Assembly: GCA_947475245.1 (NCBI GenBank)
Contig: CANJLW010000009.1
Location: 1 to 64,000 of the forward strand
Direction: 5' to 3'
Length of the DNA stretch: 64,000 nucleotides
Source of the DNA: Acetobacteraceae bacterium
Lineage (GTDB): Bacteria; Pseudomonadota; Alphaproteobacteria; Acetobacterales; Acetobacteraceae
Under the pieces are notes generated by a model. The model searched no databases and was not told where the DNA came from. It saw only the letters and a list, made by a program, of their open reading frames with translations. The position numbers and the translations under genes are program-made. Shown here one piece after another: positions 60,951 to 64,000 of the stretch (positions are counted from its first letter, which is position 1; each line of letters starts with the position of its first letter).

Positions 60951-62050
60951 GCGCGCGGTTCACGGCGACCTATCGCGTCCGCGGCGACGCCGACGGGATC
61001 GAGGCGCGGGCGCAGGGCATCGCGGTCGAACAGAGCGTCGAGATGCCGCTTGCCGCCATCGACGATCCGGCCGTGCTGAGCGAGATCGTCGGGGCGGTCG
61101 AAGGGATCGTCGATCTGGGCTCCGGGGTTTTCGAGGTACGCATCGGATTGGCGACGGCGACGGTCGGCGACGATCCCGGTCAGTTGTTGAACATGCTGTT
61201 CGGCAATACCTCGCTGCACGACGATGTGGTGCTGTATGACGTCGATATCCCTGATCCATTGGTTCACGCCTTCGGCGGTCCGCGTCACGGCATCGCGGGG
61301 TTACGCCATCGCCTGGGCCTGCACGATCGCGCGTTGACTGGATCGGCGCTGAAGCCGCAAGGTCTGCCGGCAGACGAGTTGGGCCATCTGGCGGAGCGTT
61401 TCGCGCGCGGCGGCCTGGACTTCGTCAAGGACGATCACGGCCTGGCCAATCAACGCTACAGCCGGTACGAGGAGCGGATACCGGCCTGCGCCGCGGGCGT
61501 GGCGCGCGGCGTGCGGTCAACCGGGCATCCGACCCGCTATATCCCCAGCCTGACCGGCGATCTGGACCAAATGCGCGCGCAGGCTCGGGTGGCGCTGGAT
61601 CAGGGGCTGGATTGCGCCATGCTGGCGCCGATGATCTGCGGCTTCCCGACCATGCGCGCATTGGTGCGGGAGTTCCCAGAGATCGCCTGGTTCGCGCATC
61701 CCAGCCTGGGCGGCGCGGCGCGAATCTCTCCCGATCTGCTGATCGGCAAGCTGTTCCGCCTGATGGGCGCGGACGCGGTCATTTTCCCCAATTTCGGCGG
61801 CCGCTTCGGCTATTCCAGAGAAACCTGCGCTCGGCTCGCGGACAATGCCCGCAGCAGGGATGACGGCATGCGCGCGGCGCTGCCGGTGCCGGCGGGGGGG
61901 ATGACGATTGACCGCGCCGGGGAGATTCTTGACTTCTATGGCGAGAACACGATGTTGCTGATCGGCGGCAATCTGCTGATGGCGCGCGATCGCATGGTTG
62001 AAGAAGCCGAACGCTTCGCGCGCGCCGTCGGGCAGCATAACCTGAAATAG
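60947..62050 (+). CDS. RuBisCO-like protein (form IV)
   Basis: 367 residues, shorter than true RuBisCO large chains. The active-site region is retained but altered: Lys136 in TGSALKPQG (equivalent of Lys175) and GGLDFVKDDHGLANQ with Lys161, Asp163 but His164 in place of the metal-binding Glu204. The loop-7 region is PAGGMTIDRAGEIL instead of SGG..., and GKxEG of loop 6 is missing. So it is not a carboxylase. The cupin gene starts 9 bases later; in Rhodospirillum rubrum a RuBisCO-like isomerase of 5-methylthioribulose-1-phosphate is genomically linked to a cupin methylsulfurylase. That pathway is the best guess; other RLP roles (enolase, 3-oxo-isoapionate chemistry) are not excluded. Confidence 0.88.
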   Translation: MSARFTATYRVRGDADGIEARAQGIAVEQSVEMPLAAIDDPAVLSEIVGAVEGIVDLGSGVFEVRIGLATATVGDDPGQLLNMLFGNTSLHDDVVLYDVDIPDPLVHAFGGPRHGIAGLRHRLGLHDRALTGSALKPQGLPADELGHLAERFARGGLDFVKDDHGLANQRYSRYEERIPACAAGVARGVRSTGHPTRYIPSLTGDLDQMRAQARVALDQGLDCAMLAPMICGFPTMRALVREFPEIAWFAHPSLGGAARISPDLLIGKLFRLMGADAVIFPNFGGRFGYSRETCARLADNARSRDDGMRAALPVPAGGMTIDRAGEILDFYGENTMLLIGGNLLMARDRMVEEAERFARAVGQHNLK

Positions 62051-62059
62051 GATTTCGGC

Positions 62060-62518
62060 ATGGATACCGAGCAGGAACAGCGCTTTCGTTCGGCGCGAGA
62101 GGACTTCCGCTGGGATGGCGTGGCGCATCAGCCGTACAAGCAGGACGGCAGCGCACCCTTCAAGGACATCTCGCGTCAGGTGCTGTTTCACGAGGCCTCG
62201 CTGGGCTGCGAGTTGCGCTATTTCGAGATGGACGCCGACGGGTATTCGACATTGGAGCGGCACGAGCACACCCACGCGGTGATGATCCTGCGCGGCAATG
62301 GGCAATGCATGGTCGGGGCGGAGGTGCGCGACGTTAAGCCGCTGGACCTGATCACGATCCCGGCCTGGACCTGGCATCAGTTCCGCGCGACCGAGGGCGA
62401 GGCGTTCGGCTTCATGTGCATGGTGAACACGCTGCGCGATCGCCCGGTACTGCCGACGGAGGCCGATCTGGCGGAGATGCGGAAGGTTCCGGCGGTCGCG
62501 CGGTTCCTGGGGGGATAG
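62060..62518 (+). CDS. Cupin, methylthioxylulose-5-phosphate sulfurylase-like
   Basis: 152 residues, single cupin barrel. Metal site RHEHTHAVMIL (His68, His70, His72) with the late ligand His106 in TWHQF. Cys120 in GFMCMVNTLRDRP stands near the pocket. Sequence style and the RuBisCO-like gene directly upstream match the R. rubrum cupin that releases methanethiol from 1-methylthioxylulose-5-phosphate to give 1-deoxyxylulose-5-phosphate, an isoprenoid precursor. The thiol of Cys120 could take part in that reaction. Activity is inferred from context and motifs only. Confidence 0.75.
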   Translation: MDTEQEQRFRSAREDFRWDGVAHQPYKQDGSAPFKDISRQVLFHEASLGCELRYFEMDADGYSTLERHEHTHAVMILRGNGQCMVGAEVRDVKPLDLITIPAWTWHQFRATEGEAFGFMCMVNTLRDRPVLPTEADLAEMRKVPAVARFLGG

Positions 62519-62548
62519 TCGCGGTTGTCGGTCTGGTCCCCGTGTGGA

Positions 62549-63445
62549 TCAGGCCACCAGTGTCGCCGTCCGGTTGGCGTCGATCCGGTAACTTGCCTCG
62601 ATATGCGTCGCCAGTGCGTCGGTCACCGGCTGTACGGCCGAACGGCCCTTGAGCATCAGGATGCCGAAGTCCGGCAACGGGGGCAGGCCCTCGTCCGGGC
62701 GCAATGGGCGTAGCCCGTCCGGCAAAGCCGAGATCGCGCTGACGGTGACCGCCAACCCCGCCAGCACCGGGGCAAGCGTTCCGGCCTGGGTGCCGGACAG
62801 ATAGGCGACGCGATAGCGGCGGTCGGCTTTCTCCAGCGCCGCCAACGCCGATGCGCGCCAACTGCAATCCTGATGTGCGAGCGCCAGGGGCAATGGGTTC
62901 TGGCGGTGCGGCGTGTAGCGGGTCGCGGTCACCCAAACCAACGGTCCGCGCCAAAGCTTCACAGAGGGGAAATTGCGCGGTTCATTGCCCTCCGACACCA
63001 AGGTCAGGTCCAGTTCGCCTTCCTTGATCTTCTCCGCGAGATCGGTGGAGGAGGCGCAGAGCACATCGACCTGGACCGCCGGATGGGTCTCGGCGAAGCG
63101 CTTCAGGATTGGCGGCAGGTAGCTCAGCGCGTAATCGTCGGGCGATCCCAGGCGCACGGTTCCGGCGATGCGCGGCGCAAGGAACGTGTCCATGACTTCA
63201 TCGTTCAGTTCCAGGATCTGGCGCGCGCGGGTCAGCAAGTAGCGCCCGTGCGGCGTCAGTTCGACGCTGCCGCCCTTGCCGCGGCTCAGCACTTTCTGGC
63301 CGAGACTGTCTTCGAGACGCTTCATCTGCATGGAGACGGCGGACTGGGTGCGTCCGACCATGTCGGCGGCCTGGGTAAAGCTGTGGCCGTCGGCGATCAG
63401 CACGAAGGCGCGCAGCAGATCGGGGTCGAGGGGCGATGAGATCAT
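62549..63445 (-). CDS. LysR family transcription regulator
   Basis: 298 residues from ATG 63445; an upstream TTG/ATG at 63475 would place the operator-like repeat inside the gene. N-terminal winged helix (LDPDLLRAFVLIADGHSFTQ, AADMVGRTQSAVSMQMKRLE), then a substrate-binding domain (GTVRLGSPDDYALSYLPPIL, KEGELDLTLVSEGN, GLAVTVSAISALPDGLRPL). It converges on the cupin gene and diverges from the DUF1127 gene. A 21-bp inverted repeat lies right before its start, suggesting self-control. Confidence 0.87.
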   Translation of the reverse strand: MISSPLDPDLLRAFVLIADGHSFTQAADMVGRTQSAVSMQMKRLEDSLGQKVLSRGKGGSVELTPHGRYLLTRARQILELNDEVMDTFLAPRIAGTVRLGSPDDYALSYLPPILKRFAETHPAVQVDVLCASSTDLAEKIKEGELDLTLVSEGNEPRNFPSVKLWRGPLVWVTATRYTPHRQNPLPLALAHQDCSWRASALAALEKADRRYRVAYLSGTQAGTLAPVLAGLAVTVSAISALPDGLRPLRPDEGLPPLPDFGILMLKGRSAVQPVTDALATHIEASYRIDANRTATLVA

Positions 63446-63466
63446 GGCATCAATATTGGTGATGCC
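63446..63466. promoter_or_regulatory. LysR-type operator (T-N11-A inverted repeat)
   Basis: GGCATCA and TGATGCC are exact inverted copies separated by 7 bases (atattgg), and the centre satisfies T-N11-A (TCACCAATATTGA on the minus strand). Position is directly before the chosen LysR start and 75 bases before the DUF1127 gene. Confidence 0.65.
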
Positions 63467-63540
63467 GATCATCAAGGCAATTCGTTTTACTGATCAGGCA
63501 TCGATCGGCAAGAGACCTGGGCAGCTCAAGGAGGGTCGCA

Positions 63541-63762
63541 ATGTCAGATCGTATCGCGCTTTCAGGTTTCACCCCCCACGCCCTGGTTCCCGCCGAAGCC
63601 TGGCGGACGCTGGCGCATGCCGTGCGCGTGGTGCTGACGCGTCGCGCGCTGCGCGATCTGGACCCCAGGCTGCTGGACGATATCGGAGTCAGTCGAGCGG
63701 ACGCGCTGCACGAGGCCGCGCGCGCGCCGTGGGACCTGAAACCGTCGCGCCGGCGACGCTAA
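63541..63762 (+). CDS. DUF1127 domain small protein
   Basis: 73 residues, behind ggagg. The Arg-rich DUF1127 segment is RRALRDLDPRLLDDIGVSRA then DALHEAARAPWDL. Small proteins of this family in alphaproteobacteria affect RNA turnover and phosphate or carbon responses in the few cases studied. Divergent from the LysR gene. Confidence 0.85.
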   Translation: MSDRIALSGFTPHALVPAEAWRTLAHAVRVVLTRRALRDLDPRLLDDIGVSRADALHEAARAPWDLKPSRRRR

Positions 63763-63814
63763 GTGCTTGTTCAACATCAATCGAATCGATCAACCGTGTT
63801 GAACAAGCCCTTAG
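63759..63814 (+). terminator. Strong terminator after the DUF1127 gene
   Basis: The 18-base arms CTAAGTGCTTGTTCAACA (63759-63776) and TGTTGAACAAGCCCTTAG (63797-63814) pair with one mismatch around a 20-base loop; the run gttttt follows at 63820-63825. The stop codon of DUF1127 lies within the left arm. AT-rich compared with its surroundings. Because the arms also resemble terminal repeats of small insertion elements, a relic element is a less likely reading. Confidence 0.65.
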
Positions 63815-63884
63815 CTATCGTTTTTGACGGCAACTTTGCCGACGTGCAGACGCACTTATTTGTCGGCGTTGCCTAAGGCGGGGG

Positions 63885-64000
63885 TTACTCCGCCGCCTTC
63901 GCCGGCAGATCGTCGCCAAGGCGCACGCCGCGTACGACGTATTCGGCGGCGACCTTGATGGCTTCGATCATGCTGACGGCACTGGCCTTGCCGGTGCCCG
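63885..64000 (-). CDS. C-terminal end of an unidentified protein (partial)
   Basis: The last 38 codons of a minus-strand gene that enters from beyond the right edge, ending with TAA at 63885-63887. Readable end: GTGKASAVSMIEAIKVAAEY then VVRGVRLGDDLPAKAAE. I do not recognise the family. The reading is supported by uninterrupted frame to the window edge and codon-position GC typical of the neighbours. Confidence 0.55.
   Translation of the reverse strand, partial: GTGKASAVSMIEAIKVAAEYVVRGVRLGDDLPAKAAE

Noticed and set aside
60947-62050. True RuBisCO (carbon-fixing) large subunit
   Set aside because: Too short, metal-ligand Glu replaced by His, loop 6 GKxEG missing, and no small subunit or phosphoribulokinase gene in the window.
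63759-63814. Miniature insertion element with 18-bp terminal repeats
   Set aside because: Only 56 bases long, no target-site duplication seen, and the DUF1127 stop codon plus following T-run fit a terminator better.
1-64000. CRISPR arrays, tRNA or rRNA genes, complete insertion sequences
   Set aside because: No regularly spaced repeats, no tRNA-like cloverleaf or rRNA stretches, and no transposase or integrase gene were recognised on either strand.

Overview
The window is high-GC bacterial DNA, tightly packed with about 54 protein genes and no rRNA, tRNA, CRISPR array or complete mobile element that I can see. Gene content points to an alphaproteobacterium, probably of the Rhodospirillales/Acetobacterales group: three orphan Bug-type (TctC-like) binding proteins, many CoA-linked catabolic genes, a DUF1127 protein, an MntH/MntR pair, and a RuBisCO-like protein followed by a cupin as in Rhodospirillum rubrum. 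The taxonomy is inference from gene families only.

Layout. 1-2.2 kb: a hairpin-rich leader, a CYP153-type P450 and a Uma2 nuclease-fold protein. 2.2-5.7 kb (minus): phosphonate-type ABC importer phnC-phnD-phnE-phnE. 5.9-11.3 kb (plus): a compact catabolic operon (DsbA-fold isomerase, BadH-like SDR, luciferase-like flavoenzyme, paired acyl-CoA dehydrogenases, C13 peptidase lipoprotein). 11.3-12.7 kb: MmgE/PrpD. 12.8-14.8 kb: a lower-GC two-gene cassette (ABC-type ATPase plus DUF4276/TOPRIM-like partner with ATGA overlap), the best candidate for a defence-like system. 14.8-20.6 kb: enoyl-CoA hydratase, serine hydrolase, Crp/Fnr regulator and a NitT/TauT-type ABC system with a double-length permease. 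20.7-28.9 kb: glycosyltransferase, two Bug proteins, D-threonine-aldolase-like enzyme, GGCT-like protein, luciferase-like oxidoreductase, HSL-type esterase and Old-Yellow-Enzyme-family reductase. 29.0-33.5 kb: mntH-mntR with a perfect 16-bp operator-like palindrome, and a hybrid histidine kinase.

33.5-39.5 kb: CoA-transferase, hydrolase and DUF3445 operon, MFS transporter, 2-hydroxyacid dehydrogenase and a DUF4157-like secreted protein. 39.6-45.3 kb: a self-contained acyl-CoA module (AMP-dependent ligase, single-chain biotin-dependent carboxylase, biotin ligase). 45.3-51.1 kb: Bug protein, stand-alone carboxyltransferase, tandem CoA-transferase fusion, AlkA-type glycosylase. 51.2-53.5 kb: two adjacent genes I cannot assign. 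53.5-58.7 kb (minus): M3 peptidase, a frameshifted Tat-signal gene overlapping it, an SbmA/BacA-like ABC exporter, a DUF1499 lipoprotein and an enoyl-CoA hydratase. 58.9-62.5 kb: ADP-forming acyl-CoA synthetase, RuBisCO-like protein and cupin in one operon. 62.5-64 kb: LysR regulator with an operator-like inverted repeat, DUF1127 protein, a strong terminator, and the C-terminal end of a gene leaving the window.

Overall the region is a catabolic island of uptake systems, CoA activation (two CoA-transferases, two ligase types), carboxylation and beta-oxidation steps. The items most worth following are the ATPase/DUF4276 cassette, the ligase/RuBisCO-like/cupin operon, the unknown pair at 51-53.5 kb, and the CG-repeat frameshift at 55.39 kb.
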